Source: Grifola frondosa (Eukaryota; Basidiomycota; Agaricomycetes; Polyporales; Grifolaceae). Taken from it: a DNA stretch of 64,000 nucleotides. The stretch is from contig LUGG01000006.1 in assembly GCA_001683735.1 (NCBI GenBank), positions 1,798,001 to 1,862,000 on the forward strand. The letters are read 5' to 3'. The stretch's first letter is position 1. Every line of letters starts with the position of its first letter. Below, one piece after another: positions 1 to 11,337 of the stretch. A program made the position numbers and the translations under genes. The notes under the pieces are model-generated. The model saw nothing but the letters and a program-made list of their open reading frames with translations, made no database searches and was not told where the DNA came from.

Positions 1-405
1 TCCGCCCACCTTCGTCGGCAGGCTCCGCAGCGGCAGCCTCGGAACCGCTCTTCGGTGCGTCCCCTTTCTTCTGTACTCTTTGTCCGCTAACCTGTATCTC
101 AACAGACCGCGACGCGGCCTCCACAGATATGCGCCTCCCGTACCTGCACCTCCCCCGCCTACTATGCCTCTCCCTCCTCCTCCCGTCCTTTCCAGGGTCC
201 CGCAGCTCCCTGTCGAGCCTACCACACCGCGTCGTCCCCTCGCCCGCCGCTCCCACTGCTCGACAACTGCTCATTTCTCAGCCCGGGTGCCGAGGATGCC
301 GCCCTGCCGTCCAGCCCTGGTTACCCATGCGGCGATAGCAGCGTCGTCATGCTCGTCGATGACGCGACTGACGCCGAGGAGGACGAGCCCATGAAGGAGA
401 ACTAG
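1..405 (+). CDS. C-terminal part of an unknown Ser/Pro-rich protein (5' end outside window)
   Basis: The coding sequence enters from the left edge. A 51-nt intron fits at 55-105 (GTGCGT...CAACAG), and the joined frame runs to TAG at 403-405. The tail is rich in Ser and Pro and ends in an acidic stretch (DATDAEEDEPMKEN). That is typical of a disordered C-terminus of a nuclear or regulatory protein. No domain is visible and I do not recognise the family. The pyrimidine-rich DNA after the stop fits a 3' UTR. Confidence is limited because only about 115 residues can be read and the upstream frame cannot be verified. Confidence 0.45.
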
Positions 406-1334
406 TGCTGGGCGCTGTCGCACACGCGTGCAGCTGTGCTGCCCGTTGAGATATTTGGACTTTCTTTCGCGCGGCCTTTGCGGCGCCGCGCACGTACGTT
501 AATGAACGCTATCGTCTTGTCTTGTCCTCCTCTCCCTTTTCGCATCGTACAATCCCGTTTGAACCCTGCTCTGCTTAATTTACTCACAGCTAATACCCTA
601 TCTATCCTCGCATGCTTTCACGTCGCCCCTAGACTCCTGTATCCTTCTAATCTCCCCTCTCGATCTGTCCGCGCTCTCCTCTGCTCCGTCGTCTGCTCTT
701 CCTCCAACCCATCCCATCCTGTGCTCCAATCTTGTCGCGTGCATCTTCGAATTTGACATCCGGTACTCCGTGCTGCGTACGTAGATGCTTGTATTTACAC
801 AAAAGGCGGCCTGTCGCCCAATCTATTGTCGTTCATTGTCTGTAGTGTGAAGGCGCCCGACGCGTGTGCGCCGCGCACATGATCGCGTCTGTGCGCTTCT
901 GGTATGTGCATTCCCGCTCGTACTCGGCGCTGACTGCGTGTAGGTATCTAACAGATGTGATCTGTCCGGGACGTGCTCGTCTTGGTCTCGGTCGCCTCGC
1001 TGCACTGTGCTCTGGCCGTCTGGACTCTCGTCTGTCGTTTCGGTGCTGGTGGTCCTGGGTTTCTCTGCGGCGGCCTGCTCCTCTTCGCTCATCAAGTATG
1101 GTTCGCGTCTGACGATGTGCTCTATGTCTGCGCGTCGGCTCTTCCTGCCGACCTAGCTCCCATAAGGCCCGTCACAACACCACTCGCTCGTCGTGCGCGT
1201 GGAGGCATCCGCAGCTTTCTGGAACTCTCACATCCTCGCGAGCCGTCGCGTCCCGTGGCCTCTCTGGAGCTCTCGCATGCTGTCCCCCCTCGTCTCGCTC
1301 TCGGGTTGCGCGCACCCACGGTCTCGATTTCAGA
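406..1334. other. Intergenic DNA, no supported gene
   Basis: The first 400 bases are C/T-rich and look like 3' UTR plus spacer. Longer open frames exist on both strands after 820, but they are GC-driven, Arg- and Ala-rich and show no domain. I see no gene here that I can support. Confidence 0.4.
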
Positions 1335-1716
1335 TATGCGAATGAAATCACCAGCGCGGTGCCCACGTTCCCCATCTGGGACCCGTCTGCATCTCCGCCT
1401 GGCGGCGCGCACTACGAAGGTACGGCTTCACTACATCGCTTGGTCTGGCTGGAGGCCCGCGTCGCTGCATACGCGCGGCCTTCTTTTAGGAGAGGGGCGG
1501 TGCCACCGCCGTACCGTTGGCTTGGAAGTGCTCGTTTCCGGGCTGTCGCGTGCTGTCCCGCGTGTAGAGAGTGGTACTGAGCCCTTGTTCCCCCGGTGCG
1601 GAGCACGCGCCGAGCATGGGGCGTGTCCTGGCTGCGGTATTTCGAGTGGTGCCGCGGCCTTGCGAACGAATGAGGATGGACGCCGTCTGTGCAGGGCCTG
1701 TAGATATGCGTCCTGA
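1335..1716 (+). pseudogene. Possible relic of a GATA-type zinc-finger gene
   Basis: After a plausible acceptor (TTTCAG, ending 1334) a frame reads a protein-like exon (PTFPIWDPSASPPGG) up to a GGTACG donor near 1421. Further on, the frame ending at the TGA of 1714-1716 contains CPGC, 18 residues, then LCRAC, which is the C-x2-C-x17/18-C-x2-C spacing of fungal GATA fingers. The stretch NEDGRRLC resembles the second half of such a finger. The first half lacks the expected Trp, but a neighbouring frame of the same bases reads EWCRG, close to the EWRRG core of many fungal GATA fingers. This suggests an intact finger broken by small indels. The exon joining and the identity are inferred. Confidence 0.35.
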
Positions 1717-2251
1717 CGTTGGACGGGTGTGACATTACAGAGCCACAAAATGTGGTAAATAGTCAATATTTCAATTCCAAGGGCATGGATTGAACACGCG
1801 GAATGCAGGTGGGATCTTCAGTCTGTCGCTTTCATAGCTGAGCTCTCTCGGCATAACAGAGAAATAGATGGAACATAATGATACACATCAACGTGGACGT
1901 TACTGCCGATCTCACTCGAGGATCTTTGATCGTCCTCAAAGCTTTCATCGCCACCTGCGGCCACCGCACTAGTGCTAGTGGCTTTGGGAGGGCTGTTCAC
2001 AATGGATGCGCCACATAAACGAGTCAGGGTATTTAACTGTGTCCGCGGTGCGATGCCAGCTCATCCTTTTCGTACATCTTTTCCATATTCATTTGCACTT
2101 CGATGAAACTTCTTGCCTTCCTCAAATCCTCGCGCCGAGTCCGGCCTCGCTCACAACTCAAAGATCGTCTAGAACAAATCCTGTCTCCGTGCAGACTTGC
2201 GCTATCCGCTGTGAGTGTCTATCCGGGGTAGGATGGCAGGGTACTAATTTC
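1717..2251. other. Intergenic / upstream region of the F-box gene
   Basis: A minus-strand open frame of about 60 codons (1818-2000) begins at a GTG and has no recognisable feature. The stretch is best read as the 5' flank of the F-box gene that starts at 2252. Confidence 0.35.
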
Positions 2252-3839
2252 ATGCCATTCCCCCAGCCGCCTGATATCAAAGATCCAACCGAAAGCCCCA
2301 GTCATACCAGGCAGTTCCCGTACGACGACGAAGTGTTCCGCATCATTTTCTCCTTCCTCTCCGTGCACGACCTCATGTCCTTCTCCGAAACATGCAAAGA
2401 CGCACGCGAGGTCGCGTTGCCGCACCCTCTCCTCCGTCACCTTCGGCTTCCACTCCCAAGCCGCGATCTGCAAGTTCTGCGCCATCGTTCTCGCCGAGCC
2501 GCACCGTGCGGACTTCCTCCAAAAGCTGTCCGTCACCAACAACGCCATCACCGCCAATACTAGACACTCGGACGTGAACGACCGGGCGGTCGTCTCGCTG
2601 TGCAAGGTCCTGGTGCTCGCCCGGTACCTCTCTGTGGTCAACTTCGAGCACTTCGAGATGTTCCTCTTGTGCCACCCCGGCGTGGCGCGTGCGTTCACTG
2701 CGAACACCCGACTCCTCGAGCTGACACTGTGGGACGTCGGGCCCCTCACTCTGGGCATGGTCGCACGGATGTCCTCCCCAGACCTCTGGAACCTCGACCT
2801 CTCAGCAAAAAGCGATGAGGGGCAAGCCGCATTTCCGTTCTCGGAGTTCCAGCAGTCGCTCGTGGCCTTCCCGCGCCTGACGCACCTCACTCTGCGGAAT
2901 ATAGCGTTCGACTGCGACGCGCAGACCCCCGTCATCCCATGCACCACGGTGCACACGCTCCGCCTCCGCGGGTGCGCCGTCCCGGTGCGACTCGCTATGC
3001 ATGCCTTTCCGAACGTGCGGCGGCTCGAGCTCAGGCGCGGGTACGACACCATCATGCCGACGTTCGGAGACCCAACGCGCGGTGGGGCAAGTTGGAGCGG
3101 CTGATATGCTCGCTCATCGAGTACGACGTGTGGTCGCTGGCCACGCCCGTCCACCGATTGGACCTGGCGGACGACCTGATGGGGCTGTCATGCTGCTTCG
3201 AGCGCGCGAAGCGCTGCGCTGCGCGTGTCCTGTCGTTCCATGTCAAGTGCGACCACGACCTCATGCGGCCGTTCCGCGCGTGCGTCGACGTCCCCACCAC
3301 GCTGCGGTTCGTCGAGTTCACGCTGGTGCCGCACGACCTCCCGAATTTCAAGACGCCCAAAGTGAGACGCCGCGAGGACGGCGGATGGATATACGACATG
3401 ACTGGTGGACAAAAGCTATGGGTGCACACCATAGTACGTGTCTTCTTCTCCGTACCCGCGCGCATTTCGCTTATGGAGCCGATGTTCTACAGACAGAAGT
3501 GGCGCTTTTCTGTGCGAAGCTAGGCCTTCGCGGCATCTTCCTCTGTCTGCGGCTGCGCTTGTTCTGTGAGTACGACGAGGACGTCACGCGGGAGACGGTG
3601 TCGGCATTCGTGCAGACGCTCGCGCGCGCATGCCCGATCGAGTTCGTCGGCGTCGCGGTCAACACGGCGTTCGGGTCCTTCGAGTCCCGCCCTATCCAGC
3701 CGTGCGAACGGGAGGTGGCGCGGTGGTGGCGCGTCGTGGGGGAGAAGCCGTAGAGATGTCGTGCGCGGAGAGCGAGGGTGCGCGGAGGAACCTGCTGGGG
3801 GATGATGCGCTCGAGGAGTTCGTACCTGCTGATTGGTAG
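2252..3839 (+). CDS. F-box domain protein with leucine-rich-like C-terminal region (frame-disrupted)
   Basis: The N-terminal 60 residues carry an F-box-like segment (DDEVFRIIFSFLSVHDLM) followed by SETCKDAREVALPH. In fungal F-box proteins this region binds Skp1 in an SCF ubiquitin ligase. The rest, with regularly spaced Leu (LLELTLWDV, LTHLTLRNI, VRRLELR), resembles the degenerate LRR-type substrate region. A 59-nt intron fits at 3434-3492. Three single-base shifts are needed for a continuous protein: one extra base near 2430 in a C run, one missing near 3083 in a C run, and one near 3740 in a G run. The final frame ends LEEFVPADW at TAG 3837-3839. It could be a real pseudogene or an assembly artefact. 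The ATG at 2252 is the first in frame before the F-box. Confidence 0.65.
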
Positions 3840-4427
3840 TTCCTCCTTTTGTGGGCTGTGCAATGTATTGTGAGGAATTGCTCTTGTGGGTGCTTTTTTC
3901 GGCGAGGTGATAATAAGCGTGTTTGTGATGGCAGGGTCGAGTGTGGCTTTGGAGCTCGGTCAAGGGCAGCTGTATAATGTAGAGCGTTATATCAACACAA
4001 GTTCACGGTTTCATTCTTAGCGATCTGCTCAAGTCATCGTTGGGCATGCTGTTTCTGACCGCGTACAAACCGCCAGCCGGAATCGGGCCATCCATTGCAA
4101 GGAAGTAAGTGCAGATGATACTGAGACGTACCTTGGATATTGTAGCACTGCTACTTATGGTCTGAAGCGCAGTACTGCAGAGCTCGGAATGACGTCCCTA
4201 TGACGCTACATCATCGCTCTAGCGCTAGGAATCGTCCATCGACCACGCTATGGGGGAAAATGAACCAGACTTCAGTGAAATCTGGTGAAATTCGCACACG
4301 GGCCCGTCAAATGAGAGCTATTCCAAAAGTCCGAAGAGCGATCAAATACACTGATAGAGACATAAGTACAGATATGGAGATCAACGAGAAAAATCCGACC
4401 ATTGCCCACAGCTGCCATAAATCACAC
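3840..4427. other. Intergenic DNA between convergent genes
   Basis: This is spacer between the 3' ends of the F-box gene (plus) and the first FunK1 gene (minus). Short frames only, with no recognisable product or RNA gene. Confidence 0.4.
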
Positions 4428-7102
4428 CTACATTGCAATAATCGCCACGGATTTCATGTCTTGGCCCTCCTCCGACACAGTCTGCAATGGCCTGGCTCGC
4501 TTCCGACTTGGCTCCTCGTCGCTGTCCCAAGACTCTTCGAGTAATGCTTGCTCTGAGCTACGCTTCAGTGTTCCGGAATTTGTCCATGACGGAATCACGT
4601 TGTCGTGTCTTGTTTGGTGCCAAACGATCCCGGTATTTCCCTCCAGTACCTTCGTGAAAGCACTGATAATGGCGCGGTGATTGCTTAGGACTCCATCGGC
4701 GGTGTATTGGGGAGGTATTTTATACGAGATATCAACCTCGAGTTTGCGCCGAACACGACGCCCATCTTTGTCGCAAACGTAGACGTAGCTCTCTTTGTTT
4801 TTATGAGAATTGGAGATGGAGGAAGTCGAGGAAAGCAAGAGGTCCTCGGCTTTAACTTCTCGGTAGTGTCGTTGTACAAGAAGGGCTAAGGACTCGAGTA
4901 GCATGGTATGTCCGGACTTCTTCTTGGACCTTTTGTCCTTTGCGAGGACAACTGGTGGTCTTCCTGAGATGTTGGTGTTGAACTTTGCATCCCCGCCAAT
5001 GTCAAAGCCATCAGAAGAGGTATCGAAGTCGTCATACATGTCGAACATTGTGGTCCCGAGTCTAACAGGGCGACGTGAAAGGGTGTTCTCGTGGAATCGA
5101 AAAGTCAACCAATTGACAAGATGGATGAATGACTCCAAGTCGTCAGAGACTTGGTGTGGCTTTGTCGGGATCTGAAGGAGGAGCGCTGACATAAACTGCC
5201 ATGTACCCTAGTGAATACGAAGACGATCAGATGTCTGTACACTTATGCAATGAAATGTGGTGGATGTACAGCGCGGGATTTTTGAGTGGGTGACCTCTCC
5301 AAATCCTCCTTGAATTTCGCGAGATCCCAGTCGATGAGCAAACCTTTGGATTCCCCGCTGACGGGATCATCGTATATCACGACGTTTCCATCGCTGATGT
5401 CCCGGTGCAAGACTTCACCAATCTCCCAGGCTTCTTGATGCGCTGAGTCGATTGTGAGTTCGTAGAGTACCCGGATGCAAATGTGAAAGCCAGAGCTTAC
5501 CTTCCAGGGCTGACAGTATGGTTTCGGTCATTTCACCAGAATCGACATGACTCTCAAGAGGGCGTGCGATTTCTTTGAATACTAGACGATAATGGATCCG
5601 AGGGAGAGTCATCAGATGAGGCTTCTTCGACCACTCATGCGTGCGTGTTTCTTGCGGATGCTCGCCACCTACATCTCTACAATACAATAGGATTGCGATG
5701 TTGCGACGCACTTTTCGCTCATAGAGCCGCATGTATACCTCGCCTTCGGGATGTGAGTTCGAAGACACAGGCCGCCATGTATCTTTCAACATCACCGCTT
5801 CCTCTGTTGTCATATCGTAGGCGACAAAGCATTTGGTACCTCGGCCAGTTGCGGAAATACTCGCGTTCATGGGGCGGCCGACGAGAAGGTATCGTTTTGA
5901 ACAGACTTGTTTTTCAGCGTGCCCCTCCTTACCTATACTTGGCTCAACGGGGACGTCCTCCGTTATGGTCGTTGTTGTGAGAGCGTTGTCCATGTCAACA
6001 AAGCCATTCGCGTCAAGCTCGATCTTGTGGATCGGCCATCCATCGCTGAACACGTTATTCACCGCCGTCTTCAAATAGGTGTTGCTGTCCTCGAGTGACT
6101 TTGCATATGCTTCAAGCAGTATTACCTCGTCCTTCGTCGCGGGAGTTGCCGTAGGGTCGAATCCGCGTTGGGCCGGAGTCATCACGGAATATCGCCAAAC
6201 GAAGCCACCCAGCATCTCAGGAAACTTGATGTAATTGAATGGTTTCGAGATGACAGCCCCGACACGATCCCAGCGCAGAAGACGTGCGTGGTCCTTGATG
6301 ATGACGATCATAAATAGGAACTGACGGTGCTGGCGGGCTTGAATTTGGCGAGCGTAGTATGCGAGCTGTCCTCTTGCCTTCTGTGCATTCTCATTATCCG
6401 GAAGCCATTCCTTGTCGTCAGCATATGAAAACGCAGCCATATATGGATCCAGCATGACCTCGACCGGTACTGACAACGTGGACCAGGACACTCTCCCGAA
6501 AGAGCCTCGTGTCTTCTTCATGTTCGGATACGTGCTGTTCGCAATCGTATCATCGCTGAGCGTATATGCCGCTATAGCCTCTGGAGTGGACGGATAAATG
6601 CAGATGTCGGGCTGCTTCATATTTCCCTTCTCCTCGGGTCCTGCATCGGTAGTCAAGTCCGGCCAGTGACAAGTGATCCTGGCGGCGTGTCGTCCCTCCT
6701 TGCATTTTACCTTCGCCATGGCTTCGTTGAATCCTTTGCACTATGTAAGGCAATCAATACCGGCACCTAAGTACCCGATTTATCGACTCACAAGTCCCAA
6801 ATACAGTGTTTTCTTCGAGCCGGTATCCACTACAAATCGGAAATTCTTGGTGCTAGGAGGATGTGGACCGTCAAAAAATTCCTTCAAGAATTTGTCGACG
6901 GTAACCTCGACGAGAAGACTCCGCATCTCGAGATTCAATTGAATGCGGGTGTTGTCCCGTTTGTTTCTCCCTTCGTTTTGTTGGCCCTTTCTTCCCGGCT
7001 GGAGGGCTTGGCACTGTGAGGCATAGAAGGATGAGGTGGATCTGAGGCCGCAGTGTGAGGAGGTGTCTGAGGACGAGGAGCTTCAGCTCGAGAGTCAGAC
7101 AT
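4428..7102 (-). CDS. FunK1 fungal-type protein kinase (copy 1)
   Basis: Multi-exon gene on the minus strand. Exons are 7102-6792, 6740-5501, 5442-5272 and 5207-4428; introns are 51, 58 and 62 nt with normal borders. The kinase signature is complete: a Gly-rich loop (ATGRGTKC), an ATP-Lys (AVMLKDTWR), a likely helix-C Glu (EGEVYMRL), the catalytic loop HRDISDGN and the metal-binding DWDLAK. These are followed by GTWQFMSA, the FunK1 counterpart of an activation segment. FunK1 kinases are an expanded Agaricomycete family of unknown substrates. Within exon 1 the N-terminal frame from ATG 7102 must shift by one base near 6960 to reach the conserved segment beginning TRIQLNLEMRSLLVEV. The tail beyond GTWQF is a long C-lobe with a basic patch (RKRARP). 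Confidence 0.88.
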
Positions 7103-7478
7103 GGTGTGCGCACAGAAACAAGAGTGGGTGGCGACTTTCGGTGCTGGGCCAAACTTGTAACTATACCGTTACAAAAAATGCGCGGAACACGTTTTTGGAG
7201 AGGGCTTACAAGTAATCTGCACCACACAAAGGAACCTGGCGTGGGTTGGCAAATTCGTGTGGCTTGTTGATGTCTGGTTGAAATGAAAGCGGGTGAGGCA
7301 GCGATCGCTGAATTGTAGTCCATATCAGCAAGCACAAATTACGAACAATAAATTATCGCACTCAATGTTTCTTACGATCCTCAGTATTCGGCGTAGGTGT
7401 TGAGCGTAGGTGTCGAGGCCTGAGGTCCTCCGCCACATTTTGAACTTGTCACACTAGCAGTGACTTTGACGCGATCAC
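7103..7478. promoter_or_regulatory. Shared upstream region of the divergent FunK1 pair
   Basis: The start codons of the two FunK1 genes (7102 minus, 7479 plus) are 376 bases apart and face away from each other, so both promoters must lie here. I see no clear TATA box. The assignment rests on gene layout alone. Confidence 0.5.
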
Positions 7479-9986
7479 ATGACCTATGTCACTGGCTATG
7501 CTTTCCAAATCGGGTATGATAGTTCGAAAGACATCTCTCGCAACTACCGTCATTCAGACAAACTGGTCGACACGCCTATCCAACTTGATAAAGAAATGCA
7601 AAGTGTCTTTGTCGAAGTTTCCGTTGGGGCGTTCCTCAACATCGTCAACTTCGACGCTGACAATCAGCCGCCGGCAAAAAGGTGTTCCGATTCGATGTTG
7701 ATTTGAAATCTGAGCCGTTGATGTATTCTGGGATTGTGAGTACATACACTCCTTTATCCTAGAAAAGCAACTAATCTCAAATTTCAGTGCGAAGGCCTCG
7801 AAATTTCCCTACCAGATGGCGAGCCTAGGTTCGCCATCAAGGATACCGGCCGATGGCCAGAGGCATCTAAAGACTCTGCCACCGACTGTTCTGCGAGCGG
7901 CAAGAAACCGGACTTAGGAATCTATCCGTGCTATCCACAGGCCTTGAAGGAGATCGCGATCGACCTCAGCGAGTGGCCTGAAAAGACATGCAAATCGCTC
8001 GGTCCCCGCTTAGACTATGTCGCGTCACCGTCCTGGGCTTGGGTCGATATGCCAGTAGAGATCACGCACAACCTCAAAACCGCACCATTCTCGCAAAAAG
8101 AAAAGAAAGATTGGCTGCCGAACAACGATGAGGCTCGGAAGTCCCGAGGACAACTGGCCGACTACGCCAGGCAGATTCTCGCTCATCAGCATCGCCAATT
8201 CCTCTTCATGATCCTCTTCATCCGGGATCATGCTCGTCTTATGCGGTGGGATCGCGTTGGTGCCATCGTCTCGAAGCCATTCAACTACGTCAAGTCTCCT
8301 GATACCCTCGGTCGCTTTGTTTACCAATATGCGAACATGACCGCTGCTGAACGTGGGTTTGATCCCACAGCAACCCTCGCCACGGCAGAGGAGATCGAGA
8401 CATTGAGGTCGTACGTTGAATCTGTCACAAATATTTCCGACTATGTGAAGTCCTGCCTGAACGACGTCTTGCGCCTTCACGTTCACGGATGGCCAATATA
8501 CAAGATCGAGTTGATTTTGGGCGAGAGCGAACTCAAGGAGTGCGACACTACAGAAAGGAAGAATACTCGTGGAGGGACGAAGAGACGTGTCGGCGGACCG
8601 AAGACGGCCGAAGAGACGAAGGAGGACTCTAGACAATATCTTCTTGTTGGCTACGCGCTGGACTACAGTCGCTCTCTGACTGGAAGAGGTACCAAATGTT
8701 TCGCTGCCTATGACATGACGACCCACCAAGCCGTCCTGCTGAAAGACACATGGCGACCAGTTTCTGCGAACATTCGGACAGAAGGTGAGGTGTATGAGCG
8801 GATCCATTCTAAGGGAGTACGGTACATCGCTACGGTTCTACACTGTGGCGATGTCGGCGGAACTCAGCCGCAACAGACTCTCACACAGGAATGGATCCGC
8901 GAGGACCACCCGAGTATTCTGTGTCAAAATCATTATCGGCTCGTGTTTGCGGAGATAGGACGCCCTCTTCAGACGTACGAACATTCACTACAGATGACGG
9001 AAGTTATTTACTGCGCGTTACTCGGTGAGTTTCCACAGCGTTATCAGAGTGGACTTCTGTTCTAACTGCTACTTTTGTAGCTCACCAAGATGCATGGACC
9101 AAGGCCGAAGTTCTGCACTGCGATATAAGCGATGGTAACGTCCTGATCTATGAAGCCGTCGATCAAGATGGAAACGTTACCACTAGTACTGGACTTCTCA
9201 ATGATTGGGACCTCGCCAAGTACAAAGAAGATATGACGGAGCCACATACACAAAACTCACGTTCGGTAAGTTCTAGAACACATTTACATTTATCCTGAGC
9301 ATTAATAAAAACCGTCCATTCAACAGGGCACGTGGCAATTCATGTCGGCCCTCCTTCTCAAATTCCCGAAGAAACCACACGAAGTCTCCGACGATCTGGA
9401 GTCATTCGTCCATCTTATCAACTGGCTCTCGTTCCAGTATCATGAACAAACTATGAAGGATCCCGGCGTTCTCAATGAAGAGCTTCGTTCCATTTATGAC
9501 CAGTTCGTGACTAATGCTGAAGGTTACGACATAGGCGGATTGCGAAAACTGGATAAAAACAAGGCAGGAGAGTCTCCAGTCGATCTCAGCATAGATTCAA
9601 GTCATCGTACACTCTTGAAATCTCTGGCCAAACTTGTGGCGGAACATTATGCAGCAATCAAGCCAAAAGCGTCAGACTCGGACACTCAAATGGGGTCGGA
9701 TTCGAAGGTCCCCCGTGCGCACCGGTGTATCACAATCACGGCCAAAACGTCTGCTCCCTCGCAAGACGTACACCCACCTGTCCTCGTCAGGCAGCCTGTG
9801 CTCAACGCTCATGATGCCATTATTGCACAGTTCGAGAATGCTCTTGCTCAGGATTCATGGTACCCCGACAAGACGCACAATCTGCTCATGAAGTACACGA
9901 AATCTGGGACGCCAATCCATAGTAGGCGCAGTACAGAAGCTGCACTGCTGGAAGCGCATATCTTTGAAGAACCACGCCTGAGATGA
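7479..9986 (+). CDS. FunK1 fungal-type protein kinase (copy 2, HCD catalytic loop)
   Basis: Paralogue of the neighbouring FunK1 gene with the same architecture. Introns lie at 7736-7787, 9026-9080 and 9266-9326. Visible motifs are the loop LTGRGTKC, ATP-Lys VLLKDTWR, TEGEVYERI, catalytic loop HCDISDGN, DWDLAK and GTWQFMSALLLKFP. The HRD Arg is Cys here (codons at 9116-9124), while the catalytic Asp and Asn are kept. Exon 1 contains the N-terminal FunK1 block (TPIQLDKEMQSVFVEV). It needs one extra base in an A5 run near 7678 to stay in frame with FRFDVDLKSEP before the first intron. A basic insert of Lys/Arg-rich residues sits between the N-lobe and the preceding region. The start at ATG 7479 is the first upstream Met in frame; an extra upstream exon is possible. 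Confidence 0.87.
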
Positions 9987-11337
9987 TCCAGACGTGATCG
10001 AGCTCCGAAGGCTAGGAGGACTGGTCAATTGGGCCTTCATCAACCATCCATCCTGTGGAGGAAGAAAGCCCCTGAGGCAAATTTGTTTGAAGACTCGGAG
10101 GTTCTATATTAGTCGTGGTGTATGTTTCTAGTACGAGAGTGATGGGTACGCATACCCAATTATCATCTACATTCGTGTATTCTGGTGTCGCAGCTTCTAC
10201 TGAATGGATCGCCAGAATACCAAGGCTTGTACAGCCGTTGAAGCAGGAAGTGATCGCGTTCGGTAAAATTTGAAAAACCGTCGGGATTTCATGCAGATTC
10301 TCTTCCAGATTAATTGTTAAACTCCTAACTCGAGCAGCGATTTCGCACTTTTGGGTGTAGGTAAACTTAAGCTAGTGCCTGCAAGCACGGTGCTGCATCC
10401 ATGACGCTTGCAGCCATGACACCGTGGCGGTCGTACAGCATTCCGAGCTCCTGCTACTAGTGCATCACCGTAGCACCGCGGTACCATACGAACGTGAGTC
10501 TGTTTCTTACTGACTTGTGCATCAGTTCACATGGCCTCATCGTCGGCATTAGCGTTGTTTTCAAGCGAGTTGTGGCGCATTTGGACTGCGGCAGAACGAC
10601 GCCTCTATGACACTGCACTGCTCGCCGAGTCGCAACTGCCTCCGCCGCAGGTTTCCGTACGCGAATCTGCCGTAGTCGGTCATCGCAGTCTGTGGTCGTC
10701 CAGGAACCAACTGTCTATTGCCGTCCGGACGAGCTTCTGTTGGTGGTCGTTCTTTAAGATCAGCCCGAACTAACACCTACTATTTACGCTCTCAGTTTTG
10801 ATCCCTATTGTACAACGTTCCCTTGAAGAGGTGCAGTGCCTACAGCAAATGCGTTTTGCGCTTACTTGGGCTCGGACGCATATTATTTTACTTGTTTATT
10901 CTATTGGCAAGGTGAGGTGATCCGTAAAATACATAGCTTGGATTGTGCGCCACGAATTCGGTTCTAATGAGATCAATTGATATCTTTTAACGAGCTGCTG
11001 AAAAAGTGCGGTGGACGGTGATCGATTACACCCACGTTCATTTATGAGTTCGCTCATATGCAGGACGGGAGTAAGCAAGAACGGTGAGCAAGAGATCTGC
11101 ACATCTTCGAGCCTCCACATTGGCTCGCACTCGTGTGGCACAAATTAGCCTTCCATAAAGCTTTCAATACCTGTGTCGAATTGCGTAGGAATTTCTGGCT
11201 AGATTTCGAATCTTTTCGAATCCGAAAACACTGTTTTCAATATATACCTCTAACATGACTCCATACGCACCGTCAAGGAGAGCAAAAAGCGGTGCTGACA
11301 TGATAAGATTGACATGGTGCTATTAACGTTGCCGTTC
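9987..11337. other. Intergenic DNA, no supported gene
   Basis: An open frame at 10531-10773 (80 codons, plus strand) starts with ATG but has no recognisable domain. The remainder is AT-balanced spacer with stops in all frames. No RNA gene or mobile element was recognised. Confidence 0.4.

Noticed and set aside
973..1716. A 247-codon open frame as an intact gene
   Set aside because: It is GC-driven and crosses likely intron signals. Only the last part has a recognisable pattern, so it was kept as a relic instead.
1818..2000. Minus-strand 61-codon frame as a small gene
   Set aside because: It begins at GTG, which is not a normal start in fungi, and no upstream exon or domain is visible.
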